Shown here in pieces: positions 1-10,716 of a DNA stretch of 64,000 nt. The first letter of the stretch is position 1; each line of letters starts with the position of its first letter. The notes beneath the pieces were generated by a model, which saw nothing but the letters and a program-made list of their open reading frames with translations, was not told the DNA's origin and did not search any database. The stretch is from Kineococcus rubinsiae (GTDB taxonomy: Bacteria; Actinomycetota; Actinomycetes; Actinomycetales; Kineococcaceae): contig NZ_VWPY01000018.1 in assembly GCF_011839805.1 (NCBI RefSeq), forward strand, positions 1 through 64,000, given 5' to 3'. The translations under genes were made by a program, and so were the position numbers.

Positions 1-568
1 TGGCCCCCAGGACCGCCACCAGCAGGACGCCCAGCGCGCAGAAGAGGAACGCGTCGGCCGTGGAGCGCAGGTAGATCCCGTAGCCGACCGCACCCTCGGC
101 GAGGAACACCCCGCCCAGCAGCGCCGCCCCCGACACCGCCCACCGCAGCGACCGCGCGCGGCGCCAGCACCACCCGGCCGCCCCCAGGACCGGGCCGCCG
201 ACCACCCCCGCGACCGCCCACTGCACCACCATCGCGGGGTTGACCCCGAAACCCCGCAGGGCGGAGAGGACGTGGTAGCCCGCGACCTCGCCGGAGCACA
301 CGAGGACCCCGGCCACGACGGCGACCCACCAGCGCCTGCTCCACACCCCGACCAGGAAGGCCGGGGCGACCCACGGACCGACCGCGTTGGCCAGCCCGGC
401 CAGGGGTCCGGGCAGCACGGTCTGCAGACCCGAGGTGGCGGCACCCCACACCAGACCCACCAGGACCGCTGCATCGAGCACCGCGGCGGCGCGGGAAGGG
501 GAGTCCGCCCCGGGGCGCCCACCGACCCGTGCGCCGGAGGGGCTCGTTGTGACGGACGGGTTGGTCAT
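1..568 (-). CDS. Multi-pass membrane protein, DUF6518-like (3' end cut by window edge)
   Basis: An open frame starts at ATG 568 on the minus strand and runs off the left edge, so the C-terminus is missing; 189 codons are visible. About 25 polar residues are followed by some five to six hydrophobic stretches. The first contains VGLVWGAATSGLQ, and it is followed by a PGPLAGLANAVGPW segment and several Gly/Ala/Val-rich helices. This layout and the LANAVGPW-type motif resemble the actinobacterial DUF6518 family, whose function is unknown. It lies 161 bp downstream of the epimerase gene on the same strand, with no clear operon link. The family call is from memory of the pattern; the membrane-protein call is firm. 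Confidence 0.7.
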   Translation of the reverse strand, partial: MTNPSVTTSPSGARVGGRPGADSPSRAAAVLDAAVLVGLVWGAATSGLQTVLPGPLAGLANAVGPWVAPAFLVGVWSRRWWVAVVAGVLVCSGEVAGYHVLSALRGFGVNPAMVVQWAVAGVVGGPVLGAAGWCWRRARSLRWAVSGAALLGGVFLAEGAVGYGIYLRSTADAFLFCALGVLLVAVLGA

Positions 569-729
569 GGTCCGACAGTGACGCACCGCGGACGCCCTGC
601 CGTCCCCGCACGGTCTGATCCTCGGCACCGAGATCGTCATCCCCGCGGTTGACCACCGGGACCCCCGCTCCCCCGGGTCGTCCCGCCGCCACCGTCCTGG
701 CGCTGGGGAACGCGCGGCCGGCGGGTCGC

Positions 730-1647
730 TCAGGCCTCGCGGCGGGGGTCCTCCAGCACGTCACGCCACGAGTGCTGGGGGTCGAACCCGAGGAGGCGAC
801 GGGCCTTGTCGATGCTGTAGAAGGTCTCGTCGCGGCCCATCTCGCGGCGCACCTCGACGCCGGCGTAGAAGGTGTCGATGACCTCCTGCGTCGTCGCGGC
901 GACCGACATGTCGGCGTTGGCGACGTTGAACACCTCGAAACCGAGCCCGTCGGTCTCGAGCGCGCGCAGGGTCATCTGGCCCAGGTCGCGGGTGTCGATG
1001 TAGGCGAACACGTTGCGGCGCCGCAGGGACGGGTCCGCCAGGAACGCCGGGAACTTCTCGGCGTACTCGTGGGGCTCGATGACGTTGTTGATGCGGAAGC
1101 CGTAGACGTCCGCGCCGCTGCGGGCGTGGAAGGAGCGCGCGACGACCTCCCCCGCCACCTTCGAGATCGCGTAGGAGTCCTCCGGCACGACGGGGTGCTC
1201 CTCGTCGACGGGCACGTAGAGCGGCTTGCGCTCGCCCTGCGCGAAGCAGATGCCGTAGGTCGTCTCCGAGGAGGCGAAGACGACCTTGCGGATGCCGAGC
1301 CGGGTCGCCGCCTCGAGGACGTTGTAGTGCGCCACGATGTTGGTCTCGAACGTCAGGGCGTCGGGGGCGAGGAAGGCCGAGGGGATCGCCGCGAAGTGGA
1401 CGACGGCGTCGTACGCCGACGCCGTACCCGCCGGACGGGGCGGCTGGTCGAGGTCGGCCGTCGTGGGGATGCCCGCCATGGCCGAGTACACCTGGCCGGC
1501 GTCGGTCAGGTCGACCCGGAGGTCGGTGACGTCGGGGTGCCTGAGCGGGGTGAGGTCGACGTTGGTGACCTGGTGACCCTGGGAGGCCAGGTAGGGAGCG
1601 ACGTGGTGACCGGCCTTGCCGCTGCCGCCGGTGAAGAAGATGCGCAT
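730..1647 (-). CDS. NAD-dependent epimerase/dehydratase family protein (extended SDR)
   Basis: This 305-residue extended short-chain dehydrogenase starts at MRIFFTGGSGKAG, which carries the N-terminal GGxGxxG NAD-binding turn. An in-frame start exists further upstream, but ATG 1647 places the Rossmann fold at residue 1 as the family requires. The catalytic SSETTYG serine and the Y-x3-K of the YAISK motif are both present. Such proteins act on nucleotide sugars or related sugar substrates in the cytoplasm, but the substrate cannot be read from the sequence. It is transcribed divergently from the small DUF4287 gene. An inverted repeat at 1668-1694 lies just upstream and may control it. Confidence 0.85.
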   Translation of the reverse strand: MRIFFTGGSGKAGHHVAPYLASQGHQVTNVDLTPLRHPDVTDLRVDLTDAGQVYSAMAGIPTTADLDQPPRPAGTASAYDAVVHFAAIPSAFLAPDALTFETNIVAHYNVLEAATRLGIRKVVFASSETTYGICFAQGERKPLYVPVDEEHPVVPEDSYAISKVAGEVVARSFHARSGADVYGFRINNVIEPHEYAEKFPAFLADPSLRRRNVFAYIDTRDLGQMTLRALETDGLGFEVFNVANADMSVAATTQEVIDTFYAGVEVRREMGRDETFYSIDKARRLLGFDPQHSWRDVLEDPRREA

Positions 1648-1667
1648 GCGTGCAGCCAACCACCCTG

Positions 1668-1694
1668 CGGCGGACCCGGCGCGACGGTCCGCCG
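1668..1694. promoter_or_regulatory. Perfect 9-bp inverted repeat between divergent genes
   Basis: CGGCGGACC (1668-1676) and GGTCCGCCG (1686-1694) are perfect reverse complements separated by 9 nt. The repeat sits 21 bp upstream of the epimerase start and 75 bp upstream of the DUF4287 start. It could be an operator for either promoter or a leader hairpin. In such GC-rich DNA chance is also possible. Confidence 0.4.
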
Positions 1695-1768
1695 GGCCAC
1701 GATGAGTTCCGCGCCTCCCGGCGGTCCACACCGTCGACGATCCTCACGACCAGCGACAGGAGCACCCC

Positions 1769-1993
1769 GTGCCCGAGACCCCCCGGGGACCCGCGTCCTA
1801 CTTCCCCTCCATCGAGGCCAGGTACGGACAGCCGATCGCCCACTGGCAGCAGCTGCTGCGCGAGCACCGCACCGAGAACCCCGGGGTGCGTCACGGCGAG
1901 CAGGTCACCTGGCTCAAGACCGAGCACGGCCTCGGCCACGGCCACGCCAACGCCCTGGTGGCCGCCACGCGGGCGGAGGACGACGGCGCCTGA
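1769..1993 (+). CDS. DUF4287 domain protein
   Basis: A 74-residue cytoplasmic protein starts at GTG 1769, supported by AGGAG at 1759-1763. The motif WLKTEHGLGHGHANALV near the C-terminus is the hallmark of DUF4287, in which a Trp-Leu-Lys segment is followed by a Gly-His-Gly-His loop. The N-terminal half (SYFPSIEARYGQP) also fits. The family is small and widespread in Actinobacteria, and its role is unknown. It stands alone, divergent from the epimerase and convergent with the SQR-like flavoprotein. Confidence 0.85.
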   Translation: MPETPRGPASYFPSIEARYGQPIAHWQQLLREHRTENPGVRHGEQVTWLKTEHGLGHGHANALVAATRAEDDGA

Positions 1994-2026
1994 GGACGCA
2001 CCGCCCTCCCCCGGACGACGCGGCGC

Positions 2027-3244
2027 CTAGACCTTGCCGCGCAGCAGACGGCGGAAGTAGACCTGCGGCAGGACGTGGCGGTCGAACCAGAACGCCGAGG
2101 GGCGGGGCGCGAACGGGTTCAGCAGCGGCAGCGGGCGGGGGCCCTTGCGGTCGGCCTGCACCAGCATCAGCCGTCGGCGGCTGGTCGTCACCGGCATGAC
2201 GGTGTAGCCGTCGTAGGAGTGCAGCCGGCGACCCCTGGACGCCGCGGCGATGTTGTGGGCCAGCACCTTCACCTGCTTGCGCAGGGCCCCGCCGGAGGAC
2301 CGCGTGGCGATCCCGGCCGCGTCACCGATCGCCCAGACGTCGTCGTGGCGGCGGGACCGCAGCGTCTCGGGGTCGATGTCGACGAGGCCCGCGGGTGAGG
2401 GGCCGCCCAGCCCGCTCTCGGTGATCCACTCCGGGGCGCGGTAGTGCGGCACGGCGTGCGCGTAGGCGACGTCGTCCAGGCGTCGCGTCCCGGTCGGGGT
2501 GGCGATCTCCACCGTGCGGAGCACCGGGTCCACGCTCGCCAGCCGGGACCGGCGCAGCACCGTCACGCCGTAGCGGGCGAAGGCCGCCTCGAGGTGCTCG
2601 TCGGCACCCGCCACCCCCAGCGGCTCGGCGTCGGGCAGGACCACGGTGACGTCGAGGTTCCCCAGCACCCCGGCGCGGCGCCAGTAGTCGCACGCCATGA
2701 GGGCGGGCTTCAGCGCGGTCGGCCCGCACGGCGCCGGCTCGGGCGGCACGGTGAACACCACGGACCCCTCGCGGAGCCCCTTCAGCGCCGGCCACACCAG
2801 GGGCGCGGAGCTCGGGACGTACGTCGAGCCGGCCCACCCCGCGGTGTAGGCGTCCTGCAGCCCGGGGGTGGCCGCCCAGTCCTCGCGCATGCCCGGGCAG
2901 ACCACCAGGGTCGTGTAGCCGATGGTCGCGCCCCGGCGGGTCAGCACGGTGCGGGCCGCGGGCTGGACCGAGGCCACGGCGTCCTGGACCCAGCGGCACC
3001 CCGGGGGGACCACCGTGCTCGTCGGCCGCTCCACGTCGGCGGGCGTGGCCTGGCCGCTGCCGACGTAGTTCAGCAGGGGGCGGTAGCGGTGCACCGGGGA
3101 CGGTTCGAGCAGCACGACGTCGCGGGCCCCGTCCCTCAGGAGCTTGGCGGCCAGGGAGATGCCGGCGTTGCCGCCACCGACGACGAGGACCTCGGCGTGG
3201 GGGACGGGCTCGCCGGTACGGGGGCCGCGGAGAGGGGTGGGCAC
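2027..3244 (-). CDS. FAD-dependent oxidoreductase, sulfide:quinone oxidoreductase-like
   Basis: This 405-residue flavoprotein starts at GTG 3244, preceded by an AGGTGAG ribosome-binding site. An N-terminal VVGGGNAG dinucleotide-binding loop is followed by a Leu-Glu-Pro strand end. A PAPCGP segment near the middle matches the conserved active-site cysteine region of sulfide:quinone oxidoreductases. An AIGDAA motif near residue 300 binds the FAD pyrophosphate. Enzymes of this family oxidise sulfide or related donors and pass electrons to membrane quinone. Substrate assignment here is inference, since NADH dehydrogenase-like and persulfide-handling relatives look similar. The aldo/keto reductase gene ends 67 bp upstream on the same strand. 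Confidence 0.8.
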   Translation of the reverse strand: MPTPLRGPRTGEPVPHAEVLVVGGGNAGISLAAKLLRDGARDVVLLEPSPVHRYRPLLNYVGSGQATPADVERPTSTVVPPGCRWVQDAVASVQPAARTVLTRRGATIGYTTLVVCPGMREDWAATPGLQDAYTAGWAGSTYVPSSAPLVWPALKGLREGSVVFTVPPEPAPCGPTALKPALMACDYWRRAGVLGNLDVTVVLPDAEPLGVAGADEHLEAAFARYGVTVLRRSRLASVDPVLRTVEIATPTGTRRLDDVAYAHAVPHYRAPEWITESGLGGPSPAGLVDIDPETLRSRRHDDVWAIGDAAGIATRSSGGALRKQVKVLAHNIAAASRGRRLHSYDGYTVMPVTTSRRRLMLVQADRKGPRPLPLLNPFAPRPSAFWFDRHVLPQVYFRRLLRGKV

Positions 3245-3311
3245 GAGCTCACCTTGATCGCCGCGACCGCTGCCCGCCAGTCGGTGGCCCGGCCCCGGCC
3301 ACCGGCGGGGT

Positions 3312-5380
<2,069 letters not shown>

Positions 5381-5558
5381 GTTCGTCTCCTCTGGGGCTG
5401 GAACGGGTTCGGGCGGTGCGGCACTGCGCACCGGGCGACCGGGGCCGGGCGCCGGGCGCCGGAGCACCGCAGCGCGCGTGCTCGCCCCGTCCCCCGAGGC
5501 TAGGTCGCCGCACCCCCGCCCTCCAGCCGTGAAGGGCGCCCTGTCGGGGCACCCCCGG

Positions 5559-6122
5559 TCAGGGCACCGCTGCGCCGGAGCTGCCCGCTCCCCCGGAGGT
5601 GCCCGCTCCCCCGCCCGGTGGCCGCCACGCCCCGGCCGGACCGGTGGTCGTCAGGATCCGCTGGACGATCCCCTGGAGCTGACGGCGCTGCGCCCCGGTC
5701 AGGGGTTCCAGGACCAGCCGCCGGACCGTGGCGACGTGCCCGGGCGTCGCCCGCTCGACCTCGGTCCGGCCGAGGTCGGTGAGGATCGCCAGGGTGTAGC
5801 GCCCGTCACCCGGATCGGGCGCGCGGCGGACCCACCCCCGCTGCTCCAGACGCGTCACCGCCCGGGAGAGCCGGGTCAGCGAGCTGTTCGCGTGACCCGC
5901 CAGGACGCTCATCCGCAGGGAGCCCTCGTCCGCGGCGCCGAGGGCGAACAGGACGCCGAACTCGAAGTGGGTGACGCCGGCGGCCGCCCCGAGCTGGGCG
6001 TCGAGCGCGGCGGGCAGCCACTCCAGCAGCGTCGCCAGCCCGGACCAGGTCAGCAGCTCGTCCGCGGTGAAGCCCGGGACGTCGCCGGGCGCGGCCGCGT
6101 CGGGCGGCGGGGTGGGAGGCAC
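5559..6122 (-). CDS. MarR family transcriptional regulator
   Basis: This winged-helix regulator has about 187 residues. The DNA-binding core reads MSVLAGHANSSLTRLSRAVTRLE and is followed by a wing (RGWVRRAPDPGDGRY), as in MarR proteins. The last 30 residues are a low-complexity Gly/Ala/Pro tail. Two in-frame GTG codons lie at 6128 and 6122. GTG 6122 is chosen because a TAGGCT -10 box (6134-6129 on the minus strand) lies 6 nt before it, giving a leaderless mRNA. It is divergent from an SDR gene, and both promoters cover a duplicated operator, so it very likely represses that SDR and itself. Confidence 0.85.
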   Translation of the reverse strand: MPPTPPPDAAAPGDVPGFTADELLTWSGLATLLEWLPAALDAQLGAAAGVTHFEFGVLFALGAADEGSLRMSVLAGHANSSLTRLSRAVTRLEQRGWVRRAPDPGDGRYTLAILTDLGRTEVERATPGHVATVRRLVLEPLTGAQRRQLQGIVQRILTTTGPAGAWRPPGGGAGTSGGAGSSGAAVP

Positions 6123-6140
6123 CCGCACAGCCTAGATGAG

Positions 6141-6188
6141 TTGCTCAGGCAAGTCGTCACGACCTACAGTCACGTGCTCAGGCAAGTC
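6141..6188. promoter_or_regulatory. Duplicated MarR-type operator in marR/SDR intergenic region
   Basis: The 14-mer TGCTCAGGCAAGTC occurs at 6142-6155 and again at 6175-6188, exactly 33 bp apart (about three helical turns). The first copy extends to TTGCTCAGGCAA, a partial palindrome of TTGC and GCAA arms. A possible -35 TTGCTC (6141) and -10 TACAGT (6165-6170), 18 bp apart, would drive the rightward SDR gene, with the second copy near its start site. This is typical of an autoregulated MarR system. Confidence 0.7.
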
Positions 6189-6210
6189 ATCGAGACGGGA
6201 CGGGCGAGAC

Positions 6211-7002
6211 GTGGACCTTGAGCTGGCGGGCCGGAAGGCCTTCATCAGCGGTTCGACGCGGGGCATCGGCTACGCCGTGGCGCAGGCCCTGGCCGCCGAG
6301 GGCGCCGACGTCGTCCTGCACGGCCGGAGCGGGGCGGGGGTCCGGGCGGCCGTGACGCGCCTGGAGGCCGAGGGGCACGGGGTCGCGGTCTCCGGCGTCG
6401 CGGCGGACTTCGCCGACCCCGGGCAGGCCCGGGACGCGGTCGCCTCCCTCGGGCCCGTCGACGTCCTGGTCAACAACCTGGGGGTGTTCGAGGTCCGGCC
6501 GTTCGCGGAGATCGCGGACGAGGACTGGCACCGGTTCTTCGACGTCAACGTCATGAGCGCCGTGCGCCTCTCGCGGCAGCTCCTGCCCGCCATGCTCGCG
6601 GACGGCTGGGGGCGGATCGTGTTCGTCAGCAGCGAGGCCGGGGTCGACGTCCCGGCCGACATGCTCCACTACGGGGTCAGCAAGGCGGCGCTGCTCGCGC
6701 TGAGCAACGGCCTCGCCAAGCTGACCCGGGGCACCGCGGTGACCGTCAACGCCATCGTGGGCGGCCCCACGTACTCCGACGGTGTGGCGCAGGCGGTCCG
6801 GGGCATCGCGGACGCCCGGGGCCTCGCCGAGGCCGACGTGAAGGCGGCCGTCGTGGCCGGGAACACCACGTCCCTGGTGCAGCGGTTCCTGGAACCGGCG
6901 GAGCTGGCCGGCCTGGTGGCCTACCTGGCCAGTCCCCGGTCCGCGGCCGTGAACGGCAGCGCGCTGCGCGCCGACGGCGGGACGCTGACGCAGGTGCACT
7001 GA
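6211..7002 (+). CDS. SDR family oxidoreductase
   Basis: This 263-residue classical short-chain dehydrogenase begins GTG 6211 (MDLELAGRKAF). An upstream in-frame ATG at 6136 would translate through the operator repeats and is rejected. GSTRGIG binds NAD(P), NNLG marks the central strand, and Ser in VSSEAG with YGVSK gives the catalytic triad. The C-terminus (SALRADGGTLTQ) is of FabG type. The substrate is unknown. Regulation by the divergent MarR repressor suggests a role in metabolising a small lipophilic inducer. Confidence 0.88.
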   Translation: MDLELAGRKAFISGSTRGIGYAVAQALAAEGADVVLHGRSGAGVRAAVTRLEAEGHGVAVSGVAADFADPGQARDAVASLGPVDVLVNNLGVFEVRPFAEIADEDWHRFFDVNVMSAVRLSRQLLPAMLADGWGRIVFVSSEAGVDVPADMLHYGVSKAALLALSNGLAKLTRGTAVTVNAIVGGPTYSDGVAQAVRGIADARGLAEADVKAAVVAGNTTSLVQRFLEPAELAGLVAYLASPRSAAVNGSALRADGGTLTQVH

Positions 7003-7013
7003 CGGCCCGGACC

Positions 7014-7044
7014 GGCCGGCGGGGCGGGAACGGGCCCGCCGGCC
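7014..7044. terminator. Bidirectional hairpin between convergent SDR genes
   Basis: GGCCGGCGGG (7014-7023) pairs perfectly with CCCGCCGGCC (7035-7044) across an 11-nt loop. It lies between the stops of two convergent SDR genes, with no U-tract, as is usual for actinobacterial terminators. Confidence 0.65.
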
Positions 7045-7054
7045 CGCACCGGCC

Positions 7055-7837
7055 CTAGGCGCCGGCCCCGCCGTCGACCGGGACGATCGCGCCGGTGACC
7101 ATCGAGGCGCGCTCGCTCAGCAGCCACGCGGCGACCTCGGCGACCTCCCGCGGCTGGGCCATCCGCCCCAGCGGGGTCGAGGCGCTGATCTGGTCGACGA
7201 TGCCCGGCGTCGCGGCTTCCCACGCGTCGATCATCTCCGTCGCGGTGCCGCCGGGGGTGATGCCGTTCACCCGGATGCCCTCGGGGCCCCACGTCACGGC
7301 GGCCGTCTCGGTGATGCTGTTCAGCGCCCGCTTCATGGCCCCGTAGACGGGCAGGTGGGGGTTCGCGCGGCGGCTGCCGATGCTCGAGGTGTTGACGATC
7401 GCGCCACCGCCGCCGCGGCGCATGAGGGCCGCCTCGGCGGTCATCGCCGTGTAGTGCGCGCGGAAGTTGACCGCGAACTGCTCGTCGAGGTCCTCCTCGC
7501 TCGTGGTGTCCAGCGGGCCCGGCTGCTGGATGGCCGCACCGTTGTTGAACGCCCCGTCGAGGCGTCCGTGCAGGTCGTCGACCCGCTGCACCGCAGCGCG
7601 GACGCTCGCGGGGTCCGCCAGGTCGAGGGCGACGGCGTCGGCCACGCCGCCCGCGCCGCGGACGTCGGCGACGACGCGCTCGAGGGCGTCGGTGCCGCGG
7701 GCGGCGAGCACGACGGCGGCGCCCTCCGCGGCGAAGAGGCGGGCGGCGGCCGCGCCGATGCCGCGGCTCGCGCCGGTGATCAGGACGACCTTGCCGGTGA
7801 GCAGGCCGATCGGGGTGCCGGGGTTCTCGTTCGTCAT
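7055..7837 (-). CDS. SDR family oxidoreductase
   Basis: This 260-residue classical short-chain dehydrogenase carries GASRGIG near residue 22, the FNNGAAI strand, NTSSIG for the catalytic Ser and YGAMK for Tyr/Lys. The C-terminal PVDGGAGA ending is typical. The gene starts 86 bp from a divergent XRE/MmyB-type regulator, a frequent arrangement in Actinobacteria in which the regulator controls the neighbouring oxidoreductase. The substrate is unknown. Confidence 0.9.
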   Translation of the reverse strand: MTNENPGTPIGLLTGKVVLITGASRGIGAAAARLFAAEGAAVVLAARGTDALERVVADVRGAGGVADAVALDLADPASVRAAVQRVDDLHGRLDGAFNNGAAIQQPGPLDTTSEEDLDEQFAVNFRAHYTAMTAEAALMRRGGGGAIVNTSSIGSRRANPHLPVYGAMKRALNSITETAAVTWGPEGIRVNGITPGGTATEMIDAWEAATPGIVDQISASTPLGRMAQPREVAEVAAWLLSERASMVTGAIVPVDGGAGA

Positions 7838-7923
7838 GCCGGGATCGTTCCCCCGGGAGGCGGGGCGGAGGCAGGCACAGGCGGTACCAGGATCGCCGGC
7901 CGCGCAGCGGGCACACTCGGGGC

Positions 7924-8784
7924 ATGGACAGGCGAGAGCTCGGAGCGTTCCTGCGCAGCCGGCGCGAGCGGCTGGCGCCGCAGGACGCCGGCCTCGTCGC
8001 CGGGTCCCAGCGCCGCACCCCCGGGCTGCGGCGCGAGGAGGTGGCCGTGCTCGCGCACATCTCCACCGAGTACTACGTGCGGCTCGAGCAGGGCCGGGCG
8101 CCGCGCCCCTCGGCCGAGGTGCTGGCCGGCATCGCGGCGGCGCTGCGGCTCACCGACGTCGAGTCCGCGCACCTGCACCTGCTGGCGGGCACGGCCCCGC
8201 TGCGCACCGGCCGCCACCGCCGCGACGTGCGCCCGAGCATCCTGGCGCTGCTCGAGCGGGTGCCCCTGACCGCGGGGTTCGTCGTCTCCGCGACGTTCGA
8301 GGTGCTGGCGTGGAACGACCTGGCGGCGGCCCTCATGGAGGACTTCGCGGCCCTCACCCCGGCGGAGCGCAACCTCGCCCGCGCCGCGTTCCTGCGCCCC
8401 GCGCGGGCCGGGGACCGACCGCTGTACGGCGTCTCGGACGCGAGCGAGTTCGGGCTGCACGTCGTCCTGGAGCTCCGCGCGACCCTCGCCCGCTACCCCG
8501 GCGACCCGGCGGTGGTGGGGCTCGTCGAGGAGCTCCGCGCGGGCAGCGAGCAGTTCGCGCGGCTGTGGGAGCGCCACGACGTCCAGGCGGCGCCCACGCT
8601 GCGCAAGACGTTCCACCACCCGGTCGTGGGCGAGGTCACCGTCGACTGCGACTCGCTCGCCCTGACCGAGCGCGACCAGCACCTCGTCCTCTACACCGCT
8701 TCGCGAGGTTCCCGGGACGCCGAGGCGCTGGCCCTGCTGGCCGTCCTGGGCACCGAGCGCATCGGTGTGGATTCGGCGACCTGA
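7924..8784 (+). CDS. XRE-type HTH regulator with MmyB-like ligand domain
   Basis: This 286-residue regulator opens with a Cro/C1-type helix-turn-helix: RTPGLRREEVAVLAHIS followed by YYVRLEQGR. Downstream, residues of about 110-270 form the MmyB-like domain, with motifs such as VLAWNDLAAAL and RNLARAAFL. A PAS-like fold in this family has been shown to bind fatty-acyl ligands. It is divergent from the SDR at 7055-7837, its likely target. The family is large and usually acts as a local repressor or activator. Confidence 0.9.
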   Translation: MDRRELGAFLRSRRERLAPQDAGLVAGSQRRTPGLRREEVAVLAHISTEYYVRLEQGRAPRPSAEVLAGIAAALRLTDVESAHLHLLAGTAPLRTGRHRRDVRPSILALLERVPLTAGFVVSATFEVLAWNDLAAALMEDFAALTPAERNLARAAFLRPARAGDRPLYGVSDASEFGLHVVLELRATLARYPGDPAVVGLVEELRAGSEQFARLWERHDVQAAPTLRKTFHHPVVGEVTVDCDSLALTERDQHLVLYTASRGSRDAEALALLAVLGTERIGVDSAT

Positions 8785-8835
8785 CGGCGCGCGAACCCTC
8801 GCGACCCGGTCCGGAGAACCCGAGCCGCGCGGGCC

Positions 8836-9387
8836 TCAGAGGACGAGGCGCTCGAGCAGCGGGAACTCCTCGCACGGGTCGTCGACGTCGCCGAAGTGCC
8901 CGCGGGGCCGGACGACCTGGGTCCCGCCCAGGTGCTCGAGCAGGACCCGCCCCTGCGCGGCGTCGCAGCCGTAGGGGTCGACGACGGAGTTCACGAACAC
9001 GAACTCCCCGGCCCGCTCGCGGATGCGCGCCCAGTCGTAGCTCTCCTGCAGCACGGGTTCCTCGTTGTCGTTGGGGCGCGTGGAGTACCCCGCGACCAGG
9101 ACCGCCTGCGCCACCGGCGTCTTGAGGTGCTCCAGCAGCGCCAGGAGGAACGCCGCGCCGCCGGAGTGGCCGATCAGCACGGTGTCGGCGCCGAACTCGT
9201 GGGCCGCGAGCACGGTCGGCAGGAAGGTCGCGACCGGGTCCACGTTCAGCCGCGGCAGGTGCGGCACCTCGACGGTGTACCCGCGCGCCCGCAGGCGCCC
9301 CGCCAGCCACGGGTACCAGGCGACGTCGGGGTTCCCGCCCGTGCCGTGGACGATGACCGCCCGCCGGGCCTGCGCTCGTTCCTCCAC
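8836..9387 (-). CDS. RBBP9/YdeN-type alpha/beta hydrolase
   Basis: This 183-residue small serine hydrolase starts at GTG 9387, one nucleotide after the stop of manA, with a GGGAGGGGA site inside the manA end. The VIVHGTGGNP oxyanion strand, the GHSGGA nucleophile elbow and a C-terminal RPRGHFGD histidine form the triad expected for the RBBP9/YdeN family. Physiological substrates of this family are largely unknown. Coupling to manA looks positional only. Confidence 0.88.
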   Translation of the reverse strand: MEERAQARRAVIVHGTGGNPDVAWYPWLAGRLRARGYTVEVPHLPRLNVDPVATFLPTVLAAHEFGADTVLIGHSGGAAFLLALLEHLKTPVAQAVLVAGYSTRPNDNEEPVLQESYDWARIRERAGEFVFVNSVVDPYGCDAAQGRVLLEHLGGTQVVRPRGHFGDVDDPCEEFPLLERLVL

Positions 9388-9388
9388 G

Positions 9389-10573
9389 TCAGTCCCCTCC
9401 CGGGGCGGCGGCGACGAGCCGGCCCGCACCCTCGATCGTGAGCGGGTGCTCGGCAGCCGTGACGAACGCGCTCTGCCCCCGCTCCAGCCGCAGCTCCCCC
9501 GCCGTCGAGGTCGCCGTCACGGAACCCTCCAGGCACAGCAGCGCCCGCGGGACGGGCCGCTCCCACGTCGTCGCGCGGTGCACGTCGAGGACGGTGAGCG
9601 CGAAGTCGTCGACGCCCGGGTCGAACAGCAGCTCGTCCTCGCCCACGCGGCGGGGTTCCAGCAGCGGCGCCGGCAGCACGCGGAAGTCGACGACCTCCAG
9701 CAGTTCCCCGACGTCGACGTGCTTGGGCGTCAGGCCGCCGCGCAGGACGTTGTCGGAGCTGGCCATCAGCTCCACGCCCGTGCCGGACAGGTAGGCGTGC
9801 ACGTTGCCCGCCGGCAGGTACAGCGCCTGCCCGGCCTCGAGGCGGACCTGGTTGAGCAGCAGCGACACCAGCACGCCCGGGTCCCCGGGGTGGTGCCCGG
9901 CGAGCTCGACGACGCACCGGGCGGAGGGGTCGTCGAGCTCCGCGCACGCCGTGGCGACGGCCTCCACGAGCGGGGCGACGGCCTCCGCCGGCGCGGTCAG
10001 CGCGTGCGCGGTCGCGGCCCGCAGCGCCTCCGTCTGGTCGGGGTCGGCGAGGTCCAGCAGCAGCTGGTCCAGCAGGTCGGTCGCGTCCGGCGGCAGGGCC
10101 GGCAGTTCCAGGCCCGCGAGCAGCTCGTGGGCCAGGGCGGGACGGCGGAAGCCCGCCATGGCCGCGAACGGCTCCAGCGCGAACAGCAGCTCCGGCTTGT
10201 GCTCGGTGTCGCGGTAGAGGCGCTCCGGGGCGTCCGCGGCGAGGCCCGCCGCCTCCTCCTCGGCGTACCGGCGCGCCGCGCGCTCCCGGTCCGGGTGCAC
10301 CTGCAGCGACAGCGGCGCCGCCGCGCTGAGCACCTTCAGCAGGAACGGCAGGCGGTCGCCCGTGCGCCCGCGCCCCAGGACGCCGTCCGGGTCGGCGGCC
10401 ACGACCTCGTCGAGCCCCCGCCCGGAGCCCTCGACGGTCGAGGGCGCCGACGGGTGCGCGCCGATCCACAGCTCGGCCTGCGGGGACCCGTCGGCCTCGA
10501 CCCCGAGGAGGTCGGCGATCGCGGAGGTGGACCCCCACGCGTAGGGCTGGACGCGGTTGGTGAGGCGCTGCAC
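9389..10573 (-). CDS. manA: Mannose-6-phosphate isomerase, class I
   Basis: This 394-residue type I phosphomannose isomerase interconverts fructose-6-P and mannose-6-P to feed GDP-mannose and polyprenol-phosphate mannose. The N-terminus VQPYAWGS is the family signature. Zinc-site and active-site segments follow: LKVLSA with QVHPD (His), then EHKPELL (Glu/His) and the later YLPAGNVHAYL motif. The chosen GTG 10573 has a TAGGCT -10 box 7 nt upstream, so the mRNA is probably leaderless. It is divergent from galE and heads a two-gene unit with the small hydrolase. Confidence 0.95.
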   Translation of the reverse strand: MQRLTNRVQPYAWGSTSAIADLLGVEADGSPQAELWIGAHPSAPSTVEGSGRGLDEVVAADPDGVLGRGRTGDRLPFLLKVLSAAAPLSLQVHPDRERAARRYAEEEAAGLAADAPERLYRDTEHKPELLFALEPFAAMAGFRRPALAHELLAGLELPALPPDATDLLDQLLLDLADPDQTEALRAATAHALTAPAEAVAPLVEAVATACAELDDPSARCVVELAGHHPGDPGVLVSLLLNQVRLEAGQALYLPAGNVHAYLSGTGVELMASSDNVLRGGLTPKHVDVGELLEVVDFRVLPAPLLEPRRVGEDELLFDPGVDDFALTVLDVHRATTWERPVPRALLCLEGSVTATSTAGELRLERGQSAFVTAAEHPLTIEGAGRLVAAAPGGD

Positions 10574-10579
10574 GGCGGC

Positions 10580-10709
10580 GAGCCTAGCCAGCCGGGCCCC
10601 ACCGCGGGGCGCTCTCGCGGCCTCTCCCGGGTCCCGCCACCGGGCCCCGCCGACGGCCTCGCGGGCCCGGGCCTCGTCATGACGGCCGGGAGGCCCGGGC
10701 AACTAGGCT
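10580..10709. promoter_or_regulatory. Divergent leaderless promoters of manA and galE
   Basis: On the minus strand TAGGCT ends 7 nt before the manA GTG at 10573. On the plus strand TAGGCT (10704-10709) ends 7 nt before the galE ATG at 10717. Both genes carry the same -10 sequence, lack a Shine-Dalgarno box, and so look leaderless. Confidence 0.6.
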
Positions 10710-10716
10710 CGCGGGC

